A DNA stretch of 64,000 bases from Nonomuraea cavernae (GTDB taxonomy: Bacteria > Actinomycetota > Actinomycetes > Streptosporangiales > Streptosporangiaceae): the NCBI RefSeq assembly GCF_014646355.1, contig NZ_BMNH01000011.1, positions 124,001-188,000 on the forward strand, given 5' to 3'. The notes beneath the pieces are model-generated. The model searched no databases, had not been told where the DNA came from, and saw only the letters and a list, made by a program, of their open reading frames with translations. Below are positions 8,902-17,850 of this stretch, piece after piece; position 1 is the stretch's first letter, and the number at the start of each line of letters is the position of its first letter. The position numbers and the translations under genes are program-made.

Positions 8902-9393
8902 CTACCAACGGCCATTCACCACGTTCGAGTTCTTCGCCATCCGGGAATAGCCGGGGCCCTCGAAAACGACCTTGACGTAGATCTCATCCCCCTCGGCGTC
9001 GAAGTTCTGGCTCTGGTCCTCGTCGAGGTAGAAGCAAGGGAGCTTGGGCTGAGCGGTGATGATGAGGCCGCCGTCGTACTTGCTCGCGGTCATCAGCGCG
9101 TTCGGCGCCTTGTAGACGCGGTTGTCGTAGACGAGGTCGTCGGCCCAGACCTCGATCCGGGCCGTCGCCCTGTTGTCGACCTGGTACTGCGCCTGGGCCT
9201 GCGTCATGCCGACGGTGGTGATGACGGTCAGCTGGCACTGGTCACCGCCCAGCTTGTTGATCGTGAGGCGGGGCTTGGCCATGACGCCGGGCGCGGTGCC
9301 GGCGTGCGCGGACACCGTCCCCAGGCCGAGGAGCGCCGCCGTGGCGCCGGCGAGCACGGCGGCCGTGCGGATGGTTCTCTTGAGTATCGACAT
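8902..9393 (-). CDS. Small secreted protein of unknown function
   Basis: 163 residues with a clear Sec signal peptide (basic MSILKRTIRT, hydrophobic core, cleavage probably after VSAHA at ~31). The mature part is small and acidic, with two Cys (in GDQCQL and KLPCFYL) that could form a disulfide. No family is recognised. It is followed by a strong hairpin terminator. Another small exported protein of similar style is encoded at 18561-18995. Confidence 0.75.
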   Translation of the reverse strand: MSILKRTIRTAAVLAGATAALLGLGTVSAHAGTAPGVMAKPRLTINKLGGDQCQLTVITTVGMTQAQAQYQVDNRATARIEVWADDLVYDNRVYKAPNALMTASKYDGGLIITAQPKLPCFYLDEDQSQNFDAEGDEIYVKVVFEGPGYSRMAKNSNVVNGRW

Positions 9394-9462
9394 GATGTCT
9401 CCAGTGGTCGCGAGGTGGTGCGGCAGCAGGCCCGGGTGGCGTGCGTGCCAGGTGGACAGAGG

Positions 9463-10542
9463 TCAGCCGAGCCGTTCCGCCAGCCACTCGACGGCGTCCG
9501 GGGCTCCCGCGAACGCGCCGGCGAGGTGCTCCTCGGCCCGCACGTCCGCCCAGGTCACCTGAGCGCCGAGCGCGGCGTAGTCCGCGAACAGCTCGCGGCC
9601 CTGAGCGGTGGGCACCAGCAGGTCGCCGGCGACGTGGTAGAGGTAGACGGGCGCGCCCGGCCTGTGGCGGCCGTTCTTCTCCCGGTCGAGGAGCGTCAGC
9701 CAGGCCGGATCGTCCCAGGGCTCGGCCCGGACCGTGTGGTGGTGCAGCGGCTCGGGGAAGTCGACGATGAGCCCGGTCACGTCCAGGGTCGCGGCCCGTG
9801 CGGCGGCCTGCTTGCCGCGCTCGCTGAGGACCGCTTCGAGGGCGGGGTCCTGGTGGGCGTGCGCCAGGCCGACGAGGACCGCGAGCCCGAGCCCGGAGAA
9901 CGGTCCCCCGTCGATGGCCTTCGCGACCGCCAGCAGGTCCGAGGGAACCCCGCCCGCCGCCACTGCCCGCACATCCAGGTCCGGCGCGTAGGAGGGATGG
10001 AGTTCCGCCGCCCAGGCGGCGTTGCGGCCGCCTTCGGAGTACCCCCAGACCAGCACCGGCCCGCCCGGGGTCAGCTCCGCGCCGAGGCCGGGAGCCGCCC
10101 GCACGATGTCCAGCATGGTGTGGCCGCCGGCTCGGCCCGCCCCGTAGGTGTGGGGTCCCGGCATGCCGAGGCCCTCCCCGTCGGTCACGGCGACCGCCCA
10201 GCCGCGCGCCAGCGCGGACTCGACCATCGTGATCTCGAACTCCGTACCCGCCCGCATCAGATAGCTCGGAGCGACATCGCGGCCCAGACCGTGCACGCCG
10301 ACCCCGTAGCTGAGAATCGGCCGGACACCGGCGCCCCGCCAGGGCGCGGAAGGGACGAGGACCGTTCCCGAGACCGCGATCGGCCGGTCACGCGAATCGG
10401 TCGAGACGTAGACCACCTGCCAGGCGACGCACGTCTCACCGCTCTTGACGTCGACCTCGCGGAACCGGAGCAGGTCCCCGGGGCGGCCCGGCCGGTCGAC
10501 CGGCGCGTAGAAGGGATCAGCACTTGGAACAGGAATACCCAC
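9463..10542 (-). CDS. Alpha/beta hydrolase of the secretory-lipase (LIP) family
   Basis: Hydrolase of ~359 residues resembling the fungal/actinobacterial secretory lipase family. The nucleophile elbow is GYSEGG (Ser), and conserved features are WQVVYVSTDSRDRP, an Asp/His-containing C-terminus (AGDLLVP and EEHLAG) and DGEGLG. Unlike most of the family I see no signal peptide. I favour the GTG at 10542, preceded by AAAGGTG; a GTG at 10581 would add 13 residues. It lies between a secreted protein and an MFS exporter on the same strand. Ester or lipid hydrolysis is likely; substrate unknown. Confidence 0.75.
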   Translation of the reverse strand: MGIPVPSADPFYAPVDRPGRPGDLLRFREVDVKSGETCVAWQVVYVSTDSRDRPIAVSGTVLVPSAPWRGAGVRPILSYGVGVHGLGRDVAPSYLMRAGTEFEITMVESALARGWAVAVTDGEGLGMPGPHTYGAGRAGGHTMLDIVRAAPGLGAELTPGGPVLVWGYSEGGRNAAWAAELHPSYAPDLDVRAVAAGGVPSDLLAVAKAIDGGPFSGLGLAVLVGLAHAHQDPALEAVLSERGKQAAARAATLDVTGLIVDFPEPLHHHTVRAEPWDDPAWLTLLDREKNGRHRPGAPVYLYHVAGDLLVPTAQGRELFADYAALGAQVTWADVRAEEHLAGAFAGAPDAVEWLAERLG

Positions 10543-10615
10543 AACGACACCTTTCTGGGTGAAAGTGAAAGTGGAGTTCACCGCTTCGGTGCGGTGACAC
10601 GGGCGACGCCGGGGT

Positions 10616-12064
10616 TCAGCGCTTGGGCGCGGTCATCAGGGCGACGCCGAACGCGACCACGGCCAGGCCGCCCGCGATGGCGAACCCCTGCACGAATCCC
10701 GACATGAGCGCCTCACCGATCACGCTCGGCGGGTGCGCGGCGGCCGTCCGAGCCCGTTCGGTCAGGTCCGCCGTGGTCCGCGACGCCGCCAGGGCGGCGA
10801 GCACCGCGACGCCGACCGTGCCGCCGACCGCCTGGAAGGTGCTGAGCAGCCCGGACGCGATTCCGGCGTCCGCCTCGGCGACGTCGGTCATGGCCGCGGC
10901 GGCGTTGGCCACGAACGTCGTCCCCACCCCGGCGCCGAGCCCGACCAAAGCGGGCAGCAGCAGGGTGAGATAGGAGCCGCCGGTGTCGAGCGTCACCAGG
11001 GACAGCGCCGCGACCGCCGTCGCGGCGGTGCCGCCCAGCACCAGCGTCCGGGGCCCGGACACGTGCACGAGCCGCCGGGTGACGATCGCGAAGATGAGCA
11101 CCCCGATCCCGATCGGCAGGAACCTGAGACCCGCCTCGATCGGATCGTGACCGAGCACGTCCTGCAGCGCCCGGCTGAGGAAGAAGAAGGACGGGTACAG
11201 GCAGGCGAACAGCAGCCCGGCGATGAGGTACGCCCCCAGCCGCGTGCGATGCGCCAGGAGCCGCAGCGGCAGCATCGGCTCGGCCGTTCTCCGCTCGACC
11301 ACGACGAAGACCACGAACAGCAGCGCGGCCAGGCCGAGGGCGATCGAGGAGGTCAGGTCGCCCCATCCGTCGGCGCCCGCGCGGATCACGCCGTAGACCA
11401 GGGCGGCCAGCGCGCCGGTCCCCAGCGCGGCGCCCGGCACGTCCAGCCGGCGCCGCGGCCCGGTCGACTCGGGAAGGACCCGCCGCGCGGTGGTCAGCAG
11501 CATGATCCCGATGGGCACGTTCACCAGGAACACCCACCGCCAGGACGCCAGCTCGGTCAGGACTCCGCCGAGAACCAGCCCGAGCGTGATGCCGAGCCCC
11601 GCCATGCCCCCGTAGGCGACCATCGCCCTGGTGCGCGCCGGCCCCGGCGCGAACAGCGTGGTGATCAGGGAGAGCGTCGTCGGGGTGGCGAGCGCGGCGC
11701 CCACTCCCTGCCCGGCACGCGCGGCCAGCAGCAGCGTGGAGTCCTGCGCCAGCCCGCCGAGCAGGGACGAGGCCGTGAACACGAAAATCCCGATCATGAG
11801 CGTACGACGATGACCGGCCAGGTCCCCGGCGCGTCCCCCCAGGAGCAGCAGGCCCGCGTAGGCCAGCGTGTAGGCGTCGATCACCCACGCCAGACCCGAG
11901 TTCGACAGGCCGAGCTCCCGTTGCACGGCCGGCAGGGCGAGGTTGACGATCGTCACGTCCAGAGTCGCCATCAACTGCGCCGTGCAGATGAGCGGCAACG
12001 CGAACGGGCTGAGCGCTCGCAGGGACTTCGACTCGAAGCGTAAGTGCGTTGTGGAACGTGCCAT
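10616..12064 (-). CDS. MFS transporter, DHA2 (14-TM drug:H+ antiporter) family
   Basis: 482-residue membrane exporter with about 14 hydrophobic segments. The N-terminal motif LDVTIVNLALPAVQRELG and WVIDAYTLAYAGLLLLGGRAGDLAGHRR (motif A region) place it in the EmrB/QacA-type family. It probably exports drugs or secondary metabolites. Three helically phased TGGAAC repeats lie 49-75 bases upstream of its ATG and may be an activator site. Confidence 0.9.
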   Translation of the reverse strand: MARSTTHLRFESKSLRALSPFALPLICTAQLMATLDVTIVNLALPAVQRELGLSNSGLAWVIDAYTLAYAGLLLLGGRAGDLAGHRRTLMIGIFVFTASSLLGGLAQDSTLLLAARAGQGVGAALATPTTLSLITTLFAPGPARTRAMVAYGGMAGLGITLGLVLGGVLTELASWRWVFLVNVPIGIMLLTTARRVLPESTGPRRRLDVPGAALGTGALAALVYGVIRAGADGWGDLTSSIALGLAALLFVVFVVVERRTAEPMLPLRLLAHRTRLGAYLIAGLLFACLYPSFFFLSRALQDVLGHDPIEAGLRFLPIGIGVLIFAIVTRRLVHVSGPRTLVLGGTAATAVAALSLVTLDTGGSYLTLLLPALVGLGAGVGTTFVANAAAAMTDVAEADAGIASGLLSTFQAVGGTVGVAVLAALAASRTTADLTERARTAAAHPPSVIGEALMSGFVQGFAIAGGLAVVAFGVALMTAPKR

Positions 12065-12112
12065 TCCGAACCCCCGGTGAAGGCGCTGTGACTAGCGGCT
12101 GCCCCTCACCGT

Positions 12113-12139
12113 GTTCCATCCCGTTCCACCGGTGTTCCA
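12113..12139 (-). promoter_or_regulatory. Three phased TGGAAC direct repeats upstream of MFS gene
   Basis: GTTCCA (TGGAAC on the minus strand) occurs at 12113, 12123 and 12134, a 10-11 base period, 49-75 bases before the MFS start. Direct hexamer/heptamer repeats at ~11 bp are the usual SARP-type binding layout. The sequence itself is not a known SARP consensus to me. Confidence 0.4.
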
Positions 12140-12167
12140 GCCTCGTGCCCTCCTGCTTCGCGCCGCG

Positions 12168-12965
12168 TCACAGGCGTCGGCCGATCGTGAGGACGACCGA
12201 CCAGTGACGGGTGAGTCGTCCGTCCGGGCGTGCGGCGAGACGGCGGCGTATCTCCTGGTAGAGGTGCTGCCGCTTGGCCGGCTCCATGGCGATATGGCCG
12301 GAGAACGTGTCGAGCAGGGCGAGGTATTCGTCTGCCGCGTAGCGCGAACTCCATACGTAGCGCCGGGTCCCGACCACCGTGAAGCGCCCGGAGGCCCCGA
12401 ACTCCGTGGCGGTGGGGTCGAACCGCTCCTCGGGCCGGGGCGGGGGCCACGGGGCGCCGTCGCCTTCGCCGATCTCGTCGTAGACCTGCTGGATCTCGGT
12501 GAAGAAGGGGTCGAAGCCTGCCGGGAACGCGTGGTCGGCGTCCCACACGGCCAGGTGGCCGCCCTCGGTGAGCAGCTCGGCTGCTTTCGCGTACTTGACC
12601 TCCGGGTCCACCCACTTCCACGCCGTGGCCGCGTAGGCGAGATCGAAGCGGACCCCCGCCGGCGGCTCCCAGTCTTCGAACGATGACGTGACCACGGAAA
12701 CGCCGGCGAACGCGGCGAGGCGGCGCCGCGCCTCCGCCGCCAGAGCCTCGCCGAGCTCGACCGCGGTGATCCCGAAGCCCCTCCGGGCCAGGGGCAGGGT
12801 GGCCTTCCCCGGCCCGCATCCGACTTCGAGCAGGTGCGCCGGTGGCGTGATCGCCGTGATCGCGAGCAGATCCGCGTACAGCTCGGCCGGGTAGTCGGGG
12901 CGGGCGTTCTGATAGGAGCCGGCCACGCTGTCGAAGGTGGTTCGCAGCCGAAGATGGTGTGCCAT
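12168..12965 (-). CDS. Class I SAM-dependent methyltransferase
   Basis: 265-residue methyltransferase. SAM-binding motif I is LEVGCGPGKATLPLA, followed by the acidic end of beta-2 (VELGEALA) and the motif LAYAATAWKWVDPEVK that is common in the class I family acting on small molecules. I start it at ATG 12965; an upstream in-frame extension to 13079 is low quality. It sits alone between an MFS gene on the same strand and a divergent DNase gene. Substrate unknown. Confidence 0.85.
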   Translation of the reverse strand: MAHHLRLRTTFDSVAGSYQNARPDYPAELYADLLAITAITPPAHLLEVGCGPGKATLPLARRGFGITAVELGEALAAEARRRLAAFAGVSVVTSSFEDWEPPAGVRFDLAYAATAWKWVDPEVKYAKAAELLTEGGHLAVWDADHAFPAGFDPFFTEIQQVYDEIGEGDGAPWPPPRPEERFDPTATEFGASGRFTVVGTRRYVWSSRYAADEYLALLDTFSGHIAMEPAKRQHLYQEIRRRLAARPDGRLTRHWSVVLTIGRRL

Positions 12966-13056
12966 GATCCAAGCCTGATCGCGCGGCGGCACCGCTGTCA
13001 CCGCTTCGTCCTGCTTTGACCGAGCCGGAGCGGGTCGTACGCGCCGGGGAGGCCTC

Positions 13057-13227
13057 TGGGAGCCGGGCGGCGACGTCATCCACTACCAGGACGGCAACAA
13101 CCGCGACGACATCCCCCTGCGGTTCACCGTCACCATGCTGTGCGAGCCCGGCCAGCCGATGCTCACCCTGGTCGACGACGACGAATTGGCCCGGCGCGGG
13201 GACCGCCGCGCCCCGCGTCCGGCCTGA
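13057..13227 (+). pseudogene. Possible C-terminal gene fragment, family not recognised
   Basis: A reading frame on the plus strand runs from about 13057 to a TGA at 13225-13227 and reads like protein (LWEPGGDVIHYQDG..., ending LVDDDELARRGDRRAPRPA). There is no plausible start or ribosome site before it and it begins abruptly in the methyltransferase upstream region. I read it as the tail of a gene lost by rearrangement. The family is not recognised. The remaining bases to 13411 hold the DNase promoter region; I see no clear -10/-35 pair. Confidence 0.35.
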
Positions 13228-13411
13228 GCGCGGCGGACCGCTCGCCGCGGGCATCCGTCCGAACCCGCTCGCCGCCCGGCCCGCGTCTCTGTCGACACGG
13301 TTGTTGACTCGCAGTGATTGGGTCCTGGCAGCCATTCGGCGGAATCGTAAACTGCGCTCGTGGCATGAATGATCACGCATGTCGGCGATTCACCCACGGG
13401 GGAGAATTTCA

Positions 13412-15961
13412 ATGCGCGAACGTATGCGCGCGGGACGATTAATGCCCCGCCTGCTCATTCCCATCCTGCTCACCGCCTTATGCACACCCGTGCTCGGCGG
13501 CACCGGCCAGGCGGAGACGGCGCGAGACTTCGGCGTCGTCTCCTATACCGGCATCGACGAGAAGGGCGATGTTCCACGGCCCGAAACCAGAAAGCTCTCC
13601 GGCGACCTGGGAGAGGCGGCCCGCCGGACCGCCCGCGAACGCGGAGAGAAGTCGTACTTCGACCCGTCCACCGCCGCGGCCGCCACGCCGCCCCGCACCC
13701 CGCCCGGCTCCCCCAGCGGGCCGGACGTGGAGGACTGCCTGAACAGCGAGGGCGCGCGCAACAAGTTCGGGCGGGTCTACAACAGGTTCATGTGGTGCCA
13801 GAGGTACCAGGTCGAGGCCAAGAAGTTCACCACCGGCCAGACCGGCACCCGGCTGACCGCCAGCATGACCATGGAGTTCTCGGCCGTCGCCTACGGGCGT
13901 GACGACGGGAAGCGCGGCATCACCGTGTTCTTCCGCGGCGACGACGCCGACTACTGGCCCACGACCAAGGGCTACATCCGGCCGGAATCCATGCTCTACC
14001 AGCGGGTGGGCTGCTTCGGGGAAAGCGGCTGCGGCGAGAACTTCGCGCACACCGGCATGCCGATCAAGGACTGGATCGGCAGGTGGACGTCGTTCGAGCT
14101 CACCTCGGACGGGTCCGTCAGCTCCCTGCCGGACAAGGTCTCCCGCCACCGGTGGTTCTTCCACGGGTACGTCATCGACAGCTGGAACTTCCGGCTGGCG
14201 GACGGCTCCTCCGAGGAACGGACGATCCGCTGCGACTCGGCCACGAACTTCGGCCTGAAGCGCCGGGGGGCCTGCATCCTCGACGACGTCATCCCGCACC
14301 TGCAGTACTCGGTGAACGACGGCAAGGTCGACGAGGTGGCCAAGCACATCCGCTGCGCGCAGGCCGAGCCGTGGTGCGAACGCGACGGCGTGCCGTTCCG
14401 GACCTATCCCCGCAAGGACACGGTGAAGCTCATCCCGGGGAAGTTCCATCCGGACAATCGTGACGACGCCCTGGCCCTGCACCGGATCAACGCGAGCAAG
14501 ACCCCGGACCCGCGCTACACGGCCAACCGCAACACGGTGCGCAGCACCTGCGCCACGCTCCCCCCGGACATCTACGACACCTCCAAGGACCAGCAGTGCG
14601 ACGAGTACCCGTTCGCCTCGACGGCGGAAGGGGCGGCGTGCTGCGCTCCGCCCAAGTTCGACTGGGACTTCTCCGTCCTGGGCGCCCACAAGGACGACAA
14701 CGAGTGCGCCGGGCGGGCCCTGAAGAAGTACTACCGCGACGACCGCATCCTCTACGAGCAGGACGGCTTCTTCGTGCACATCAAGGAGGACCCGCCGGCA
14801 GGCCCCGACACCTGCGAGGCGATCCCGCCCGAAGAGGACGAGCCCGACGACGGCGGCGGCACTCCACCGGTCGACCTGCCGCCGACGGTCGACGCCGGAC
14901 CCGACGTCCGCGGTGACGAAGGCTCCCCCGTGACGCTCGGCGGCTCCGCGAGCGACCCGGAGAACTCCGCCCTCTTCCTGAACTGGAGCGTCACCCCGGG
15001 ACCAGGCGTCGATCCCGGAGCGTTCTGCTTCTTCAGCGGCTCGTCGTCGGCCGCCACGACCGTGACCTGCACCGACGACGGCACGTTCACCCTGACGCTG
15101 ACCGCCCGCGACTCGGTCAACGGCCCGGTGAGCGACAGCACCACGCTCACGCTCGGCAACGTCGCCCCCGGCTTCGGCCCGACGCCGTCCATCCGCGCCA
15201 GGGCCGGCGACGCCGACGACGACGATCCCGTCACGCCCCCGGACACCCCGGGCGTCCACGAGCCGAAGCCCTGGCAGGTCTTCCGCGCGGGGACGGAGGT
15301 CAAGCTGGTGGCCGCGTTCACCGAGCCCGGCGCCAACGACACCCACACCTGCCTGACGGACTGGGACGACGGCAGCACGTCGACGTACGCGGGCGAGGAG
15401 CTCACCTGCCGATCGGCCCACACCTTCGCCCATCCCGGCATGTACACCATCAAGACCAAGGTGACCGACGACGACACCGGCACGAACTCCAGCGACGTCA
15501 TGGTCATCGTCTACGACCCGGACGCCGGCTTCGCCACGGCGGGCGGCCAACTCACCTCACCCGCGGGCGCGCTGACCGGCGACCCGGCGGCGACGGGGCG
15601 CGGGCACTTCCAGTTCAACCCGAAGTACCATCCGCACGACGAAGGACCCGCTCCCCGCAACGGCAAGGTCGCCTACCGCATCCAGGGCGTCCCCCTGAAC
15701 CTGACCTCGACCGAACTGGACTGGCTGGTGGTCACACCCGACGACCGGATCGCCGTCAAGGGCGCCAGCGGCGACCAGGGCTTCGTGCTCTACGCCTACG
15801 ACGCCGACCCCGACCGGTTCCGGCTGGTCGTCTGGCCCCTGTCGGCAGGCGACCACCCGGCGAGCACCCTGCTCTACGACAACGTCCGCGGTGCGGGGTA
15901 CGACCTGGACCTGGCCGGCCCCCAGGACATCGACCACGGCTCGATCCAGGCCCACAACTGA
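13412..15961 (+). CDS. Secreted NucA/NucB-type DNase with PKD repeats and C-terminal sandwich domain
   Basis: Exoenzyme of 849 residues. A signal peptide (residues ~1-35, cleavage near GQAETA) is followed by a long Cys-rich region. The DNase_NucA_NucB signature comes next: CDEYPFAST at ~396-404, then a second conserved block NECAGRALKKYYRDDRIL and a hydrophobic FFVHI. Two PKD-like beta-sandwiches follow (~490-585 and ~619-705), then a ~145-residue C-terminal domain. PKD and C-terminal domains are near-duplicates of those in the protein at 29696-32035. The ATG at 13412 has GGGGGAG at seven bases; ATG 13379 upstream does not. Two TTA codons occur in the signal peptide. Likely a nonspecific extracellular nuclease. 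Confidence 0.8.
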   Translation: MRERMRAGRLMPRLLIPILLTALCTPVLGGTGQAETARDFGVVSYTGIDEKGDVPRPETRKLSGDLGEAARRTARERGEKSYFDPSTAAAATPPRTPPGSPSGPDVEDCLNSEGARNKFGRVYNRFMWCQRYQVEAKKFTTGQTGTRLTASMTMEFSAVAYGRDDGKRGITVFFRGDDADYWPTTKGYIRPESMLYQRVGCFGESGCGENFAHTGMPIKDWIGRWTSFELTSDGSVSSLPDKVSRHRWFFHGYVIDSWNFRLADGSSEERTIRCDSATNFGLKRRGACILDDVIPHLQYSVNDGKVDEVAKHIRCAQAEPWCERDGVPFRTYPRKDTVKLIPGKFHPDNRDDALALHRINASKTPDPRYTANRNTVRSTCATLPPDIYDTSKDQQCDEYPFASTAEGAACCAPPKFDWDFSVLGAHKDDNECAGRALKKYYRDDRILYEQDGFFVHIKEDPPAGPDTCEAIPPEEDEPDDGGGTPPVDLPPTVDAGPDVRGDEGSPVTLGGSASDPENSALFLNWSVTPGPGVDPGAFCFFSGSSSAATTVTCTDDGTFTLTLTARDSVNGPVSDSTTLTLGNVAPGFGPTPSIRARAGDADDDDPVTPPDTPGVHEPKPWQVFRAGTEVKLVAAFTEPGANDTHTCLTDWDDGSTSTYAGEELTCRSAHTFAHPGMYTIKTKVTDDDTGTNSSDVMVIVYDPDAGFATAGGQLTSPAGALTGDPAATGRGHFQFNPKYHPHDEGPAPRNGKVAYRIQGVPLNLTSTELDWLVVTPDDRIAVKGASGDQGFVLYAYDADPDRFRLVVWPLSAGDHPASTLLYDNVRGAGYDLDLAGPQDIDHGSIQAHN

Positions 15962-15974
15962 CAGACTGCGAGGC

Positions 15975-16394
15975 ATGGCCGAGCTGATCGCCACCCTGAG
16001 GACCGTGACCCACGTCGATCACCGCAGCTTCGATCTGCTGGACGACGGCGGTCCTCAGGAGGCGGTCCGCGAGTTCGGCGATCCCGCCCGCTGGCTGTTC
16101 GCCGGACGCAACTCCGTGATCGTGGTGACCCTCGACGGCGACCCGCACGACGCGGACGTCAGCATCGAAGCCTGGGACGCCCGCCCCGCCGCCCCGGGCT
16201 CCGCCGAACGCGCCGCGCAGGCTCTGCTGCGGCTGGACAGCGGACTGCTGGAGGTCAACCCGCTGGTGGAGGACGAGGCGCAGTGGCTGAACGTGGGCGG
16301 CCCCGGCACCTACCACCTGCGGGCGACGGCCACGGCGGAGACTTACCTGTTCCAGCTGTGGCCCGCCCCGGTCATCTCTGACGGCCGGGTGTGA
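15975..16394 (+). CDS. Small protein behind the DNase, possible nuclease inhibitor
   Basis: 139-residue cytoplasmic-looking protein with no signal peptide, 13 bases after the DNase stop and with no terminator between, so probably co-transcribed. Predicted to be mostly beta, with alternating stretches such as NSVIVVTLDG and GTYHLRATAT. In length, position and strand pattern it resembles ComJ/Nin, the inhibitor encoded next to the B. subtilis NucA nuclease, but I cannot show homology by eye. Its 3' end overlaps the convergent MFS gene by 23 bases. It could equally be an unrelated small protein. Confidence 0.6.
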   Translation: MAELIATLRTVTHVDHRSFDLLDDGGPQEAVREFGDPARWLFAGRNSVIVVTLDGDPHDADVSIEAWDARPAAPGSAERAAQALLRLDSGLLEVNPLVEDEAQWLNVGGPGTYHLRATATAETYLFQLWPAPVISDGRV

Positions 16395-17760
16395 CCAGCG
16401 CGGCGACGACGGCGCCGACCGCCGCCGCGACCGCGGCCACGGTGAATCCGCCGGCGAAGCCGCTCAATGTGGTCCCGGCCAGGCTCGCGGCCGCCACGCT
16501 CGACATGACCGCGGCTCCGATGGACGCGCCGAACTCGTGGAAGGTGCTCACGATGCCGGAGGAGATCCCGGCCTCGTGCGGCGCCACCTGGCCGAGCGCG
16601 GTCGCCGAGGCGATGACGAACAGCGCGCCGGTGCCCGCCGCCGCGACGGCCACGCCGGCCACGACGCTGACCGGGCTCATCGACACCGCCGGGACGGCCA
16701 TGCCGATCGCCGCGACCGTCAGGCCCGCGACGGCCAGCCCGCGTCCGCCCCATCGGCCGAGCATGCGGCCGGTCAGGTTGGCGCCGAGCATCGTCGCCAG
16801 CGCCACCGGCAGGAACAGCAGCCCTGTCCGCAGCGCGCCGTATCCCAGAGCCTGCTGGAAGTAGAAGGTGCCCAGGAAGAACACCGCGATCATCAGCGCC
16901 GTCGCCATCAGGATGAGGAAGGCGCCGGTCGCCACGGGCCGCCGGGCCAGCAGCCGGACGTCCATCAGGGGCGAGCGCGTCCGCCTCTGCCACAGCACGA
17001 ACAGCACGTAACCCACCGCGGCCGCCAGGACCAGCCCCCCGGTGAACGTGCTGAGCCACCCCCTCTCACCCGCGGCGATGAAGGCGTAGATCAGCGATGC
17101 GGAGGAGGCCGTCACCAGGATCGCGCCGAGGACGTCGAGCCGGGGCCGGTCGGCGGGCGCGGACGAGCGGGCCGGCAGCAGGGCGGCGAGCACCGCGATG
17201 ATCACCAGTCCGATGGGCACATTGATGTGGAAGACCCACGGCCACCCGGGCCCGGCGGTGAGCAGGCCGCCGAGGAGCACGCCGAGAGCCGCGCCGCCGC
17301 CGCCGAGCGCGGACCAGACGCCCAGGGCCTTGTTCCGCTCCTCGCCGTCGAACAGGGCCACCACCAGTGACAGGGCCGCCGGAGAGAGCAGCGCCGCCCC
17401 GACGCCCTGGCCGATGCGACCGCCCACCAGCATCCCCGCGGATCCGGCCAGGCCGGTCACCAGCGACGCCGCGGTGAACACGAGAAGGCCGGCGAGCACG
17501 ACCCGCTTGGCTCCCACCAGGTCCGCGAGACGGCCACCGAGCAGCATCAGGCCGCCGAAGGTGAGCGTGTAGGCGCTGACCGTCCAGGTCAGCACCTCAC
17601 GGCTGAGCCCGAGGTCCGTCTCGATGTGGGGCAGCGCGATGGCCACGACGGTGACGTCGAGGATCAGCATGAGCTGTGCCACCCCGAGAAAGCCCAGGAT
17701 GCGCCAGCGTGCCGGATGCGGCTCGTGAGGTGATGTCTGCTGTGCCGGTGCTTGGGTCAT
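16372..17760 (-). CDS. MFS transporter, DHA2 family
   Basis: 462-residue exporter with 14 predicted membrane segments; LDVTVVAIALPHIETDLG and WTVSAYTLTFGGLMLLGGRLADLVG are the typical N-terminal motifs. The ATG at 17760 follows GGAGG. Divergent from a TetR gene with operator-like repeats in the 90-base gap, the classic arrangement for ligand-induced efflux. Confidence 0.9.
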   Translation of the reverse strand: MTQAPAQQTSPHEPHPARWRILGFLGVAQLMLILDVTVVAIALPHIETDLGLSREVLTWTVSAYTLTFGGLMLLGGRLADLVGAKRVVLAGLLVFTAASLVTGLAGSAGMLVGGRIGQGVGAALLSPAALSLVVALFDGEERNKALGVWSALGGGGAALGVLLGGLLTAGPGWPWVFHINVPIGLVIIAVLAALLPARSSAPADRPRLDVLGAILVTASSASLIYAFIAAGERGWLSTFTGGLVLAAAVGYVLFVLWQRRTRSPLMDVRLLARRPVATGAFLILMATALMIAVFFLGTFYFQQALGYGALRTGLLFLPVALATMLGANLTGRMLGRWGGRGLAVAGLTVAAIGMAVPAVSMSPVSVVAGVAVAAAGTGALFVIASATALGQVAPHEAGISSGIVSTFHEFGASIGAAVMSSVAAASLAGTTLSGFAGGFTVAAVAAAVGAVVAALVTPGRQR

Positions 17761-17777
17761 CGGACCTCCATGCGACT

Positions 17778-17839
17778 AACTCGTACGTTCATGTACGAGC
17801 TTTTGCCTTCACTATAACCCGTATCCGTCCGTACGAGTT
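17778..17839. promoter_or_regulatory. Operator repeats in the MFS/TetR divergent promoter
   Basis: CTCGTAC-N6-GTACGAG is a perfect inverted repeat at 17780-17799. The same half site recurs as GTACGAGTT at 17831-17839, the reverse complement of AACTCGTAC at 17778-17786, just before the TetR start. This fits binding of the TetR protein at both promoters. Confidence 0.65.
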
Positions 17840-17850
17840 AAGATGTGGGC

